DNA of 64,000 nt from positions 124,001 through 188,000 of the forward strand of contig SVEH01000002.1 of the NCBI GenBank assembly GCA_015057455.1, read 5' to 3'. Shown here in pieces: positions 9,473 to 18,088 of this stretch (positions are counted from its first letter, which is position 1; each line of letters begins with the position of its first letter). Made by a program: the position numbers and the translations under genes. Source of the stretch: Lachnospiraceae bacterium. Its GTDB lineage: Bacteria > Bacillota > Clostridia > Lachnospirales > Lachnospiraceae. The notes beneath the pieces were generated by a model, which did no database searches, was not told the DNA's origin, and saw only the letters and a program-made list of their open reading frames with translations.

Positions 9473-10180
9473 ATGAACAGTATTATCACTATTAGTAGAC
9501 AGTATGGAAGTGGTGGAAGTTCCATAGGTAAGTTGCTAGCTGATAAACTTGGGATACCTTATTATGATAATGAGATTATTACTGAGTTAAGTAAGAAGAA
9601 ACCTTTTTGTAGTAGTCCATTTAATAAGGAAGATGAGAAGACAGCTAATAGTTTAATATATTCTATAGCGATGGGAATTAATTTGTATGGGAATGAGAAT
9701 AATGAATCTGCATTATCAATGGAGGATCAAATTTATTTAAATCAAGCTGCAGTTATTCGAGAAATAGCGAAGAAAGGGCCTTGTGTAATTGTAGGAAGAT
9801 GTGCTGATTATATTCTTGAAGGTGAGGAACATTTAATTAAGTTTTTTGTATGGGGTGATATTAAGAATCGAATTAGCAGGGCCAAGGCTATTTATGGTGA
9901 TAGTCATGCTAAGGCGGGAGAGAATATTCTTAGAATAGATAATAAAAGAAGTAGTTATTATACTTATCATTCAGGGCGTAATTGGGGTGATTTGTATAAT
10001 TATGATATGGCCTTTAGAAGTGATTTATTAGGTGTTGAAGAAACTGTTCGATTAATGGAGCATATAGTTATAGCACGAGAAAAACAGTTGAAAGAGGGGA
10101 TTAATACTGTACATAGAATAGATGAACATAGGGATTTAATTGTTAATTCATCTATGCTTGTTAAGGATTTTATACGTTAG
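9473..10180 (+). CDS. Cytidylate kinase-like family protein
   Basis: A 235-residue P-loop protein. It opens with IITISRQYGSGGSSIGKLLA, the altered Walker A typical of the cytidylate-kinase-like (AAA_26) family. VIVGRCADYIL follows, and a lid region rich in Arg and Lys lies at 140-170 with YYTYHSGRNWGD. Many Clostridia carry several such genes; the nucleotide substrate is not proven. ATG 9473 has AGGAGG eight bases upstream, better than the alternative upstream start at 9437. It is a single gene. Confidence 0.85.
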   Translation: MNSIITISRQYGSGGSSIGKLLADKLGIPYYDNEIITELSKKKPFCSSPFNKEDEKTANSLIYSIAMGINLYGNENNESALSMEDQIYLNQAAVIREIAKKGPCVIVGRCADYILEGEEHLIKFFVWGDIKNRISRAKAIYGDSHAKAGENILRIDNKRSSYYTYHSGRNWGDLYNYDMAFRSDLLGVEETVRLMEHIVIAREKQLKEGINTVHRIDEHRDLIVNSSMLVKDFIR

Positions 10181-10206
10181 TGTAAAAGAATATATATAGT
10201 AAGGAT

Positions 10207-10345
10207 AAAAAATTTAAACTGCTTATAAATAAGAATATTAAAAATGATTATAGACAAAAAATTTAAACTGGTTATAAATAAGAATATTAAAAATGATTAT
10301 AAACAAAAAATTTAAATAAGTTATAAATACAAAATTTTAAATCAG
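10207..10345. repeat. 49-bp tandem repeat, two full copies and a partial third
   Basis: Units begin with six A residues and TTTAAA at 10207, 10256 and 10305, so the period is 49 bp. Units 1 and 2 differ at only two positions, and the third is truncated and diverged. It fills the gap upstream of the AI-2E transporter gene and ends just before the AGAGGAGG ribosome binding site. Confidence 0.85.
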
Positions 10346-10365
10346 ACATAAAAGAGGAGGACATA

Positions 10366-11730
10366 ATGTTTAGGAAATTTTATGATTCAAAGTATACGCA
10401 GATAGGGGCATATGTGGTACTTGTTACTACTATTATAATTGCAATTAGTGCTTTTATTGACAATGTACCTTATTGGTTTGCTATTTTATGGGACAAGATA
10501 GTATGGCTTGTACATAGTTCTAAGCCAATTGTAATTGCATTTGTAGCAGCTTATTTATTAGATCCTGTAGCAGACTTTTTTGAAAAAATATTAGAGAATA
10601 TTAGAGATAGTATTGCAAAATTAAGTAATAAATCAGGAGATAAATCTACTAATAAGAATCAGAATACTAAGATGTCACAGAGTAATAGTACAAAGAATGG
10701 CAAGAATTCTAAGAACAGTAATGGTGCTAGTGTGAAGAATAGTAGTAAGACGGAGAAAGATATCATAGACAGTGATGTGCAATATAATGGTAAAAAGTCT
10801 AAGAAATCAGTAAGAGGATTAGCAGTTTTAATCACTGTAATTGTAGTACTTGCAGTTGTATCTGGTATGGTATCATTGTTGGTTATAAGTGTTACAGATA
10901 ATGTAAAAGTAGTTAATTTTGATGACGTTACAGGCTTAGTTACACAGTATACAAAGAACATTGAGAAGCTTCAAAAACCTGTAATGGAAGCTCTTGATAA
11001 AGCTAACATAGAATCAGCACAAATAGAGGCATATATAAAAGATGCATCTAAAAATGTTATTAATTGGTTAAAGGATTCTGCACAATCAGCAGCTAAATCT
11101 ATATCTAATATAACAGGTATGATAACGAGTTTCTTTATATCAATGGTAATTATGATTTATATATTGATAGATGGTAAAAGAATTAGCGGATATATAAGTA
11201 AGGTTGCATATGCAGTATTTAATGAGAAGCAAAATAATAGAATAAGAGGATTTATTAATGATGCAGATACAGTATTTTCAGGTTATATAAGAGGACAATT
11301 AATGGATGCATCAGTTATGGCATTATTAGTAAGTATTGGATTATCTATTATAGGTGTGGAATATGCCCTTATAATTGGTTTGTTTACAGGATTAGGAAAT
11401 TTAATTCCTTATGTAGGTCCATTTTTTGCATATGGCGGTGTAATAATCTCTAGTTTATTATCATGGGATTTAAAAACATTTATAATTGCTATAATTTATT
11501 TGATTGTAGTACAGTTTGTTGATGGCAACATAATAGGACCTAGATTATTAAGTAGTAACGTAGAAGTTCATCCAATGTTAGTTGTAATCTTTTTATTGTT
11601 CGGAAGTTCAATAGGTGGATTATTGGGAATGTTACTTGCAGTTCCTGTTGGAGCATTGATAAAAGTGTTATTTGTTAGATTTATAGAGAAGAAACTTAAT
11701 GATAAAGGTATAGTTGTTGAAGAAGACTAG
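10366..11730 (+). CDS. AI-2E family transporter (PF01594)
   Basis: A 454-residue membrane protein. There are two N-terminal hydrophobic segments, then a low-complexity Ser/Lys/Asn-rich insertion at about residues 90-145, then several further membrane segments. The conserved C-terminal core of the family is visible (GLFTGLGNLIPYVGPFF, GNIIGPRLLS and a final hydrophobic pair with LLGMLLAVPVGA). Members have been linked to export of AI-2, Na+ or other solutes, so the substrate is open. The start has GAGGAGG eight bases upstream. It is followed by a long-stem terminator. Confidence 0.9.
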   Translation: MFRKFYDSKYTQIGAYVVLVTTIIIAISAFIDNVPYWFAILWDKIVWLVHSSKPIVIAFVAAYLLDPVADFFEKILENIRDSIAKLSNKSGDKSTNKNQNTKMSQSNSTKNGKNSKNSNGASVKNSSKTEKDIIDSDVQYNGKKSKKSVRGLAVLITVIVVLAVVSGMVSLLVISVTDNVKVVNFDDVTGLVTQYTKNIEKLQKPVMEALDKANIESAQIEAYIKDASKNVINWLKDSAQSAAKSISNITGMITSFFISMVIMIYILIDGKRISGYISKVAYAVFNEKQNNRIRGFINDADTVFSGYIRGQLMDASVMALLVSIGLSIIGVEYALIIGLFTGLGNLIPYVGPFFAYGGVIISSLLSWDLKTFIIAIIYLIVVQFVDGNIIGPRLLSSNVEVHPMLVVIFLLFGSSIGGLLGMLLAVPVGALIKVLFVRFIEKKLNDKGIVVEED

Positions 11731-11795
11731 TTACTAGGATGTAGTAGAATTAAAAGTACAATAATAGAAATTAATTTAGTTTTCGATGAAAAAGG

Positions 11796-11855
11796 AGCTA
11801 TGAAAAACGATTTGAATTCATTTTTGGAAGAAAAGAGTTTTTTCATAGCTTTTTA
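11796..11855 (+). terminator. Intrinsic terminator with long loop
   Basis: AGCTATGAAAAAC (11796-11808) pairs with GTTTTTTCATAGCT (11837-11850), followed by TTTTA. The 28-base loop is unusually long. Confidence 0.8.
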
Positions 11856-11936
11856 TGTTGTATAATAAAAGATGTTTTGAAATATGTTAAATATTTTGAA
11901 GGTTATTTAAAACATAGTTAGAAGGAAGTGAAAAAG

Positions 11937-14762
11937 ATGAAACAGTTTGTTGTTAAGGGGATGAGTTGTGCAGCTTGTAGTAGCAGGGTTGAAAAGGCTG
12001 TTTCTAGTGTGGAAGGTGTTACTGCATGTTCTGCAAACCTGATTACTAATTCAATGATGGTTGAAGGTAATGTAGATAATCAAGCTATAATTAATGCAGT
12101 AGAAAAAGCTGGTTATAGTGCGAATTATATAGAAGATAATAGGAACAAGCTTATTAGTGCTAATGAGAATGTTGGCTATGACGACTTAGAAGAAGTAGCT
12201 AGTAAAGAAGAGAAAACAATAAAGCAAAGAATAATTATATCAGTGGTATTTTTAAGTATACTTATGTATATATCTATGGGAGTATCTATGTTCGGATGGC
12301 CTATGGTAAGTTGTATTAAGGAAAATCATATGGTATTAGGTATAATACAGCTATTAATAACTACAATTGTGCTAGTTATTAATAGAAAGTTTTTTATTAA
12401 TGGTTACAGAAGTTTATTAAAAAAAGCACCTAATATGGATACATTAGTGGCATTAGGTGCAAGCGCGGCATATGTATATAGTGTTTTTGTGTTATTTGTT
12501 CTAGCACAAGGGTATATTAAGCAAGATGAAGGAATTATTCATAAGTATATGCATGAATTTTATTTTGAGTCAGCAGCAATGATTGTTACACTGATTTCTG
12601 TTGGTAAAATGTTAGAAGCTAGAGCAAAAGGAAAGACAACTAACGCTATAAAGAGTTTAATTCAGATTGCACCCAAAGTGGCAACAGTGATACGTGATAA
12701 TGTAGAAACAGAAATATCTATAGGTGATGTTGTAGTTGGAGATGTCTTTATTGTAAGGCCAGGAGAAAGTATTCCAGTTGATGGTTTTATATTAGAAGGG
12801 CATACAAGTGTAGACGAGTCATCTCTTACAGGAGAGAGTATTCCGGTAGATAAGATAGAAGGAGCAACTGTATCAGCAGCAACAGTTAATATTGAAGGTT
12901 ACATTAAGTGTAAAGCAACTAGAGTTGGACAAGATACAATATTGTCTCAGATTATTAGAATTGTAAGTGAGGCCGTTGCAACAAAAGCACCTATTGCAAA
13001 GGTTGCAGATGTAGTTTCAGGAATATTTGTACCAGTAGTAATAACAATAGCCATAATTACAGTTACCTTGTGGCTAGTGGTGGGACAATCTATAGGATTC
13101 GCTCTTGCAAGGGGGATATCTGTGTTAGTAATTAGTTGCCCTTGTGCATTGGGACTTGCTACACCAGTTGCAATTATGGTAGGAAGTGGCATGGGAGCAA
13201 AGCACGGAATTATGTTTAAAAATGCAATTGCTCTAGAACAAACAGGTAAAGCCAAATATGTTGTAATAGATAAGACAGGAACAATAACAAAGGGTAAACC
13301 AGTTGTTACGGATATTATATGCAGTAATACAAGTTCTGATGAGTTGATAAAAGTTGCATATAATTTAGAGAAGAAAAGTGAGCATCCTTTGGCTAAAGCA
13401 ATTACTAATTATGTGGAAGATAGTTTCAGTAAAGATTCAATAAATATGAATTGTGAGGTAGAGGAGTTAGATGTTTTAAATACGACTTGTAATATAGATA
13501 GTGAAGGAGAAGAGTTTCGAGTATTTAGTACAAGTTGTAATGTAGTTAAAGATATTAAGGGCTGTGAAAGTAACTGCAATATAGTTGAAGATATAGAAGA
13601 TTTTAAAGTGTTACCAGGTAATGGCTTAGAAGGTAGATATTTAGGTGTGCCAGTAAGTGGTGGTAATTATGAGTTTATATCTAAAAGATGTGGTGTTCCA
13701 TCTGATATAAAGACAAAAGCAGATATTTATTCAAGTCAAGGTAAAACACCTATGTATTTTGAAAAAGATGGCAAGTTGCTAGGTGTTATAGTTGTGGCAG
13801 ATGTAATTAAAGAAGACAGTGCATATGCTATTAGTGAGTTAAAAGAGTTAGGAATAAAGGTAATTATGCTAACAGGTGATAACTTTAAAACAGCTCAGGC
13901 TATAGGAAAAGAAGCTGGAGTTGATGAAATATTTGCAGATGTACTACCACAAGGAAAAGCGGACGTAATAAAAAAATTACAGGATATTAATAATAGTAAT
14001 AATAGTAATAATAAGAATAACTACAATAACAACAATAATAACAACAATAATAATAATAATAATAATAATAATGATAATGTTATAATGGTTGGTGAGGGTA
14101 TAAATGATGCACCGGCACTTGCCCAGGCAGATGTAGGAATTGCAATAGGTGCAGGAACAGATATAGCGATTGAATCAGCTGATGTTGTACTTATGAAAAA
14201 CAGTTTAAGTGATGTAGTAGCAGCTATAAGACTTAGCAGAAAGACATTGAAAAATATACATGAGAATTTGTTTTGGGCATTTATTTATAATATTATAGGA
14301 ATCCCACTTGCTGCAGGAGTATGGATTCCGGTATTTGGATGGGAGCTTAATCCTATGTTTGGAGCCTTGGCAATGAGTCTATCAAGTTTTTGTGTGGTAT
14401 CTAATGCATTGAGAATAAATTTGTGTAAAATGTATTCGAGCAAAATGGTAGAAAGTAGTGTTGGACAAGTGCAAAAATCTGGTCAAAATAATAGTAATGT
14501 AGATAACGAAGATAATAAAATAAATATAATTATTAAAAAGGAGAAAAATGATATGGAGAAAGTAATGAAAATAGAAGGTATGATGTGTGGTCATTGTGAG
14601 GCAAGAGTTAAAAAGGTTCTTGAAGGGATTGAAGGAGTATCAGAAACAATAGTGAGTCATGAAAAAGATGAGGCAATAGTTAAAATGGCTAGAGAAATTA
14701 GTGATGATGAGTTAAGAAAAGTTGTTGAAGAGCAAGATTATAAGGTTATAAGTATAGAATAG
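11937..14762 (+). CDS. copA: Copper-translocating P-type ATPase with fused C-terminal HMA
   Basis: It exports Cu(I) across the membrane using ATP. Of 941 residues, 1-65 are an HMA domain (GMSCAAC, Cys11 and Cys14). The membrane region follows with the CPC motif at 401-403, then the phosphorylated Asp445 in DKTGTITKG, the SEHPLAKA nucleotide motif, and a second HMA at 870-941 (GMMCGHC). Three oddities stand out. There is a Cys-containing repeat insertion at about 500-560. There is an Asn-rich insertion at about 684-714 with 16 Asn in a row. The hinge is GEGINDAP, with Glu720 where GDG is normal. ATG 11937 is favoured by AGAAGGA; the GTG at 11928 is too close to that site. No copper regulator is adjacent. 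Confidence 0.93.
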   Translation: MKQFVVKGMSCAACSSRVEKAVSSVEGVTACSANLITNSMMVEGNVDNQAIINAVEKAGYSANYIEDNRNKLISANENVGYDDLEEVASKEEKTIKQRIIISVVFLSILMYISMGVSMFGWPMVSCIKENHMVLGIIQLLITTIVLVINRKFFINGYRSLLKKAPNMDTLVALGASAAYVYSVFVLFVLAQGYIKQDEGIIHKYMHEFYFESAAMIVTLISVGKMLEARAKGKTTNAIKSLIQIAPKVATVIRDNVETEISIGDVVVGDVFIVRPGESIPVDGFILEGHTSVDESSLTGESIPVDKIEGATVSAATVNIEGYIKCKATRVGQDTILSQIIRIVSEAVATKAPIAKVADVVSGIFVPVVITIAIITVTLWLVVGQSIGFALARGISVLVISCPCALGLATPVAIMVGSGMGAKHGIMFKNAIALEQTGKAKYVVIDKTGTITKGKPVVTDIICSNTSSDELIKVAYNLEKKSEHPLAKAITNYVEDSFSKDSINMNCEVEELDVLNTTCNIDSEGEEFRVFSTSCNVVKDIKGCESNCNIVEDIEDFKVLPGNGLEGRYLGVPVSGGNYEFISKRCGVPSDIKTKADIYSSQGKTPMYFEKDGKLLGVIVVADVIKEDSAYAISELKELGIKVIMLTGDNFKTAQAIGKEAGVDEIFADVLPQGKADVIKKLQDINNSNNSNNKNNYNNNNNNNNNNNNNNNNDNVIMVGEGINDAPALAQADVGIAIGAGTDIAIESADVVLMKNSLSDVVAAIRLSRKTLKNIHENLFWAFIYNIIGIPLAAGVWIPVFGWELNPMFGALAMSLSSFCVVSNALRINLCKMYSSKMVESSVGQVQKSGQNNSNVDNEDNKINIIIKKEKNDMEKVMKIEGMMCGHCEARVKKVLEGIEGVSETIVSHEKDEAIVKMAREISDDELRKVVEEQDYKVISIE
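14553..14762 (+). CDS. Possible internal start giving a free CopZ-like chaperone
   Basis: Inside copA, AAGGAG at 14538-14543 sits nine bases before an in-frame ATG at 14553. Translation from it would give a 69-residue protein that is exactly the C-terminal HMA domain ([15 protein letters not shown] onward). The stretch before it is a weakly conserved Asn/Lys-rich linker. This could be a relic of a copA-copZ gene fusion, or a working second product. It is known that E. coli copA makes a separate chaperone from its own reading frame by frameshifting; the internal start here is my inference. Confidence 0.4.
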   Translation: MEKVMKIEGMMCGHCEARVKKVLEGIEGVSETIVSHEKDEAIVKMAREISDDELRKVVEEQDYKVISIE

Positions 14763-14793
14763 GGGGGAGCTCCCCCCTATTAGAGCGAAGCTC
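14760..14793. terminator. Perfect palindrome between convergent genes
   Basis: A 20-bp perfect palindrome (TAGGGGGGAG and its complement, 14760-14779) overlaps the copA stop codon. A second small hairpin GAGCGAAGCTC follows at 14783-14793. It lies between copA and the convergent MATE gene, so it is probably a bidirectional terminator, though the T run is poor. Confidence 0.55.
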
Positions 14794-14796
14794 AAA

Positions 14797-16179
14797 TTAT
14801 TGTAGCGTGACTTTTCCTTCAATAATTTTACATTGGCGTAAAAAAGTTAAGTGAAGAATTATTCCTTTAAGGATACTACTAATTGTAAGTGCCCACCATA
14901 TTCCATTTACACCTAAACCATTATTTATAAGAATATATGCAAGTGGTATTCTTATGGCAGTAAGAAGTACGCTAATTGCACTACATATATTGGTTTTTCC
15001 AAGACCTGATATGGCACCTATGGCAAGTAGTTCTACACACATAAATGGCTCACTAAGTCCAACAATTATTAGATAATTTTTTGAGACACTTATGGCATCT
15101 TTTTCAAAAAAGAAAAGTTTTGATATAGGTTCTGGGAAAATTAAAAATAAAACAGTTATTAAAAGGCCCCAAAGTAAAATAATTAAAGCTGATATTTTAT
15201 AACCTTTCTTTACTCTATTCATCTTTCCAGCACCATAGTTTTGGGCAGAAAATGTGTTGGTTGCGGAACCGAAGCCATCAGCCATATTCCAAGAAATTGA
15301 TTCAATTTGTCCTCCAACCTTTTGTACTGCTAAAGCAGCAGCACCAAATACAGTAATAAACTTGGTTAAAACCATAGATATACCACAATAAACAGTACTT
15401 TGTATTGCAATAGGGCCACCTATTTTAATAATTTTAGTAGTGTACTTACTATCAGTTTTAGCTAAAAAATTATTATTTTTAAACAAGTTATAAGGGTTAT
15501 TATTGTTAACGGTAGCAATTATTATTAAGACAACAGTGAATGCTTGTGCACTAACAGTAGCAATAGCAGCGCCAGCAGCTTCTAATCTTGGGAAAAATCC
15601 ATATCCATGTATTAATAGTGGATCTAAAATCATATTCACAATAAGTCCTATAAAGTTAATCTTTAGCGGTGTAACTGAATCTCCCCAAGCAGTATATATT
15701 CCTGTAATTGTATTTATTAAAAAAGAAAAAATAATTCCACCGCAGGTAATTTGTAGATATATTTTTCCATGGAAAAAAGTTTCTTTATCAGTTATGTCAA
15801 ACAATGAAATCATTTGGTCAGACAAGAATATACTTGTTAATCCAAATAGTACGCCAAGAATGATTATAAGTCTAAGGGCAACAGCGACATATTTTTTTGC
15901 ATCAGTTAGATTATTTCTTCCGATTTCTTGTGCAGCACACACTTGGGCACCAACTCGAGTTAGTGCAGATAATCCACCAGAAAGCCATACAAACATACCA
16001 CCAACACCGATACCAGCTACGGCTTTACTACCAAGTTTTCCTATCCAAAACATATCTGTAATGTTATAGGCAGTAATCAAAAATGATGAAATCATAATAG
16101 GTATTGAAAGGCGAAGTAGTTTGTTTATTATTGGACCTTCAGTTAAATTAGAAATATTTTTTTCAGTCTTATTATTCAT
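14797..16179 (-). CDS. MATE family efflux transporter
   Basis: A 460-residue membrane protein with about twelve hydrophobic segments, the normal length and layout for a MATE exporter (two MatE halves). The N-terminal half has IMISSFLITAYNITDMFWIG and the GVGGMFVWLSGG region. The second half begins at about 240 with IGGPIAIQSTVYCGISMV. It exchanges Na+ or H+ for drugs or metabolites; the substrate is unknown. The start at 16179 has AAGGAGG seven bases upstream. It is convergent with copA. Confidence 0.92.
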   Translation of the reverse strand: MNNKTEKNISNLTEGPIINKLLRLSIPIMISSFLITAYNITDMFWIGKLGSKAVAGIGVGGMFVWLSGGLSALTRVGAQVCAAQEIGRNNLTDAKKYVAVALRLIIILGVLFGLTSIFLSDQMISLFDITDKETFFHGKIYLQITCGGIIFSFLINTITGIYTAWGDSVTPLKINFIGLIVNMILDPLLIHGYGFFPRLEAAGAAIATVSAQAFTVVLIIIATVNNNNPYNLFKNNNFLAKTDSKYTTKIIKIGGPIAIQSTVYCGISMVLTKFITVFGAAALAVQKVGGQIESISWNMADGFGSATNTFSAQNYGAGKMNRVKKGYKISALIILLWGLLITVLFLIFPEPISKLFFFEKDAISVSKNYLIIVGLSEPFMCVELLAIGAISGLGKTNICSAISVLLTAIRIPLAYILINNGLGVNGIWWALTISSILKGIILHLTFLRQCKIIEGKVTLQ

Positions 16180-16729
16180 ACAAATCCTCCTTTTAATAGT
16201 TTAAACACCCAATTGATATATATGTACGATTAAATAAAAATTATAATATTTTGTAATTTTACTATTTGATGAATTATAATATGTTTTTTATTAGTTTGAA
16301 GAGTATGTTTTTCATTAATATAGTATTAGAAAAAACATATTATGCCCATTAAAAACAAGTATAAATAATGTATAGATTAAAAGCAATGAAATCTAACTAA
16401 AAATAATAAAAAGAATATTAAAGATATTGAAGAATAAGTATTATTGATATATGATTTTACATTGTATATAACAGAAGCACATCAGCATTATATTCAAGAT
16501 AATGATAATATAGAGAAGATATATAGTACATTAGTAAAGTAATAATGTTGTTGAGAAGAACTATAAAAAAAGTATATAATAGTATTATAGAGATAAGTTT
16601 ATCTATATGGTAATAGAAGTTGATAGGCTTAGTAAAGTTAAATTTTTGTATATATTTTATAGATTATTCTATAGAGCGAAAATTTTAAACTGTGATTGTT
16701 GGTGAAGCGCAAAGTGGATGGTGATTGCT
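16180..16729. other. 550-bp gap with a possible protein-tail relic
   Basis: AT-rich sequence between the divergent MATE and MNT-nitrilase genes. At about 16441-16543 (+) a 34-codon open stretch ends in EKIYSTLVK and looks more protein-like than the rest, but it has no start with a ribosome binding site. I see no RNA gene or clear riboswitch. Confidence 0.3.
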
Positions 16730-17890
16730 ATGAACAACACTTTAAGAGAAGATTTGTACGAATACATTGATAAGTTGAAGGCTATATATGGAGAATATTT
16801 GGCGCAAGTTATCGTGTATGGCGCTTGCGCAAAAAGCAGTTTTTATGATAAAGATACTGATATTGAAATTCTGATATTAGTTGAACTGGATGATAACGAA
16901 ATAAAGGAATATCAAAATGTATTAACAGAAGCAACCTATGAGATGTTTTTAGATAAGAGTTTATATATAACACCTATTGTTATTAATGTAAATTATTTTA
17001 TGGAGTGGAAAGATAGTCATAAGTTTTATAGAAAGATTAATCAGGAAGGTATAAAACTATATGAACAAGATACAATAGCTATTCATAAAACATTAGTAGA
17101 TGATAGTAACAGAGAGATAAAGGTTGCTGCATATCAATGTAAAGTTACTGATGATATAAAAGAAAATTTTGAAACTATATGTAAGGCAGTAGAGCATGCA
17201 AAAGAGGAACAAGTAGATTTGATAGTATTTCCAGAATGCTCCTTAACAGGATATCCATCTATTAATATAGAGACATCTGAAGACGTGGATTTTGAGACTG
17301 TGGAATTTTGCTTAAATAAGCTTGAGAAAATGGCACAGCAATATAACATATATATAATAGTAGGAACAGTTACAAAACATAGAGAAAGAATATATAACAG
17401 TGCAGTTTTGCTAACAACTGATAGAAAAAGATATTACTATAATAAACGATGTTTGTGGGGCAAAGATAAGGAGAACTTTTCTATAGGAGAAGAGGCAGGG
17501 ATATTTGCAGTAAATGGAATTAAGATAGGTGTAAGAATTGGATGCGAAGTACACTTTCCTGAGTATTTTCGTGAATTATATAGAGAAAAAACAGAATTAA
17601 ATATTACTTTGTTTTATGATCAAAGTGATATAGACAATAAGGAAGAATATAACAAAACAATGTCTTATATGGTTACTAGAGCAGCAGAAAATATATGCTA
17701 TACGCTTACATCTAATATATTAGGTCCATCACAGTGTGCCCCTACAGTTTTACTTGATAAGTCTGGTAACAAACTTGTAGAATTAGATAGACATAGTGAA
17801 GGTTTGCTGATTTATAATATAGATAATTTTCAGCGAAATTATGAAGAAGAGTGGAGAAATTCTATAGCAGATAGGATAAATAAAGGGTAA
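16730..17890 (+). CDS. MNT nucleotidyltransferase fused to a nitrilase-family hydrolase
   Basis: A 386-residue two-domain protein. Residues 1-118 are a minimal nucleotidyltransferase. The signature is YGACAKSSFYDKDTDIE, in which the usual GSxxRG is altered while the DxD pair (Asp43, Asp45) is kept. Residues 130-385 are a carbon-nitrogen hydrolase with all three catalytic residues: Glu169 (FPECSLTGY), Lys239 (YYNKRCLW) and Cys272 (GVRIGCEVHFPE). The N-domain resembles the MNT protein at 56688 along its whole length, including the WKD..YK.I..EGI.LY tail. The start is uncertain between 16718 and 16730. The substrate is unknown. The fusion is unusual. Confidence 0.85.
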   Translation: MNNTLREDLYEYIDKLKAIYGEYLAQVIVYGACAKSSFYDKDTDIEILILVELDDNEIKEYQNVLTEATYEMFLDKSLYITPIVINVNYFMEWKDSHKFYRKINQEGIKLYEQDTIAIHKTLVDDSNREIKVAAYQCKVTDDIKENFETICKAVEHAKEEQVDLIVFPECSLTGYPSINIETSEDVDFETVEFCLNKLEKMAQQYNIYIIVGTVTKHRERIYNSAVLLTTDRKRYYYNKRCLWGKDKENFSIGEEAGIFAVNGIKIGVRIGCEVHFPEYFRELYREKTELNITLFYDQSDIDNKEEYNKTMSYMVTRAAENICYTLTSNILGPSQCAPTVLLDKSGNKLVELDRHSEGLLIYNIDNFQRNYEEEWRNSIADRINKG

Positions 17891-18013
17891 TAATGTAAAT
17901 TTAAAAGTATTTCAAGATGAAACTTTTGGAATTAGAGAGTGGATTGGACATAGAGCTATAAGAAAATCAATTATGTAATAAAATATAGAAGTTATGTATA
18001 TCCTAATAGAGAA

Positions 18014-18063
18014 TAAGCTTGTTATGTTAGTTATATAGAAAGACAACTAACATAACAAGCTTA
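18014..18063 (+). promoter_or_regulatory. 19-bp perfect inverted repeat upstream of the bile salt hydrolase-like gene
   Basis: The arms are 18014-18032 (TAAGCTTGTTATGTTAGTT) and 18045-18063, with a 12-base loop. It ends 25 bases before the next start codon. It lacks a T run, so it may be a leader hairpin, an operator, or a weak terminator of the upstream gene. Confidence 0.75.
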
Positions 18064-18088
18064 AAATCTTTAGGAAGGGAAGAATAAT

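Noticed and set aside
13985..14075. Frameshift or assembly break in copA at the AAT repeat
   Set aside because: The frame is kept through the repeat, and the rest of the P-domain follows in frame, so it is read as a real insertion.
15503..16069. 188-codon open frame on the plus strand
   Set aside because: It is antisense to the MATE gene, has no ribosome site and reads as low-quality protein. It is a shadow.
17888..17980. Short frame with VFQDETFGIREW after the nitrilase-fusion gene
   Set aside because: It recalls the start of phage antirepressor (Bro-N) proteins, but it is under 35 codons, has no start with a ribosome site and ends at once. It is too weak to call a gene.
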